From: Lachnospiraceae bacterium
GTDB taxonomy: Bacteria; Bacillota; Clostridia; Lachnospirales; Lachnospiraceae
Assembly: GCA_003489085.1 (NCBI GenBank)
Contig: DNJM01000044.1
Location: 11,954-17,791, forward strand
Reading direction: 5' to 3'
Length of the DNA: 5,838 nt
In this document: positions 5,496 to 5,838 of the stretch, piece after piece
Layout of the letters: each line of letters starts with the position of its first letter
How positions within the stretch are numbered: position 1 is the stretch's first letter
Notes under the pieces: generated by a model
Told to the model about the DNA's origin: nothing
Databases searched by the model: none
Seen by the model: the letters and a program-made list of their open reading frames with translations, nothing else
Translations under genes and position numbers: made by a program

Positions 5496-5838
5496 CTATT
5501 GATAATAATACGTATTCAGTATTTGTTTTGCAATCGGAACGGCTCTTGCGCCGCTGTCATCCGCACCTTCTACAACAACACTCACAACCAGCTCCGGGTT
5601 CTCCACATTGGAAAAACCTACGAACCAGGAGTGGCTCCTGGACTTATCACTGCTGTATTCTGCAGTCCCGGTTTTGCCGGCAACCGTATAGCTTTCTCCG
5701 CTTAATGCGGTTCCTGTTCCATATTCCACTACATCTGTCATCAGTTCCTTTAATCTGGCAGCCTCTTCGGACGTCATAATTGTCTTATACTTTTCCGGCA
5801 TGAATTTTTTCACGCTGGCTCCATTGTGATTCTGGATC
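5496..5838 (-). CDS. Class B penicillin-binding protein, C-terminal end of transpeptidase domain (cut by window edge)
   Basis: This is a D,D-transpeptidase that cross-links peptidoglycan outside the membrane; the membrane anchor and catalytic SxxK are beyond the window edge. The visible 113 residues contain LKELMTDVVEYGTGTALSG (29-47), the third active-site motif KTG in VAGKTGTAEY (52-61; codons 5675-5667), HSWFVGFS (69-76), and a final beta-strand and helix, ENPELVVSVVVEGADDSGAR then AVPIAKQILNTYYYQ. The GTGTA spacing before KTG, the HSWFVGF segment and the short tail resemble the PbpA/FtsI-like proteins that accompany FtsW/RodA genes; the high-molecular-weight bifunctional class is less likely. 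No PASTA repeats follow the domain. The stop TAG is 30 bp before the 106-residue protein gene. Exact subtype cannot be decided from this fragment. Confidence 0.9.
   Translation of the reverse strand, partial: IQNHNGASVKKFMPEKYKTIMTSEEAARLKELMTDVVEYGTGTALSGESYTVAGKTGTAEYSSDKSRSHSWFVGFSNVENPELVVSVVVEGADDSGARAVPIAKQILNTYYYQ

Noticed and set aside
5273..5779. Plus-strand open frame of 168 codons across the PBP and 106-residue protein genes
   Set aside because: It is antisense to two supported genes and their gap, is rich in Pro/Ser/His as expected for a shadow, and has no ribosome site.

Overview
The window looks like a core-genome segment of a spore-forming, low-to-mid GC Firmicute, most likely a Lachnospiraceae-type Clostridium relative. 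The signs are strong AGGAGG-type ribosome binding sites, a two-CxxC (zinc-ribbon) L28 protein, a GerW sporulation protein next to a DUF2953 protein, and the rpmB / Gls24-family / fakA / recG neighbourhood known from Bacillus and Clostridia. The genus assignment is inference from gene order and protein style. No phage, IS element, CRISPR array, tRNA or rRNA was seen.

Layout: seven of the eight genes other than rpmB form two minus-strand blocks, and rpmB alone is on the plus strand between them. The right block, read from the right edge leftward, holds the C-terminal end of a class B penicillin-binding protein (5496-5838, cut by the window), an unrecognised 106-residue protein (5145-5465), a membrane-anchored DUF2953 protein (4145-5128), gerW (3694-4080) and a 45-residue membrane protein (3465-3602). 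The gaps are 30, 16, 64 and 91 bp and contain no convincing terminator, so it may be one transcript. It converges on rpmB (3221-3409), and the two meet at a hairpin with a T-run on each side (3419-3455), which looks like a bidirectional terminator.

The left block starts from a clear promoter (TTGTAA-17-TATAAT, 3066-3094) divergent from the rpmB promoter (TTGCAA-17-TAAAAT, 3141-3169). It encodes a Gls24/Asp23-family protein (2652-3011) and fatty acid kinase FakA (954-2627, GTG start). A hairpin plus T-run (887-921) then separates these from recG (1-869, cut by the window). That hairpin pairs fully only as minus-strand RNA, because two G-U pairs become mismatches on the other strand, so it is probably a terminator or attenuator lowering recG expression relative to fakA.

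Functionally the window mixes translation (L28), use of exogenous fatty acids (FakA), DNA repair and fork rescue (RecG), cell-wall synthesis (PBP) and sporulation/germination (GerW with DUF2953). Most of this is conserved housekeeping content. The least explained parts are the 45-residue membrane protein, the 106-residue protein and the regulatory details. I saw nothing that supports a novel multi-gene system.
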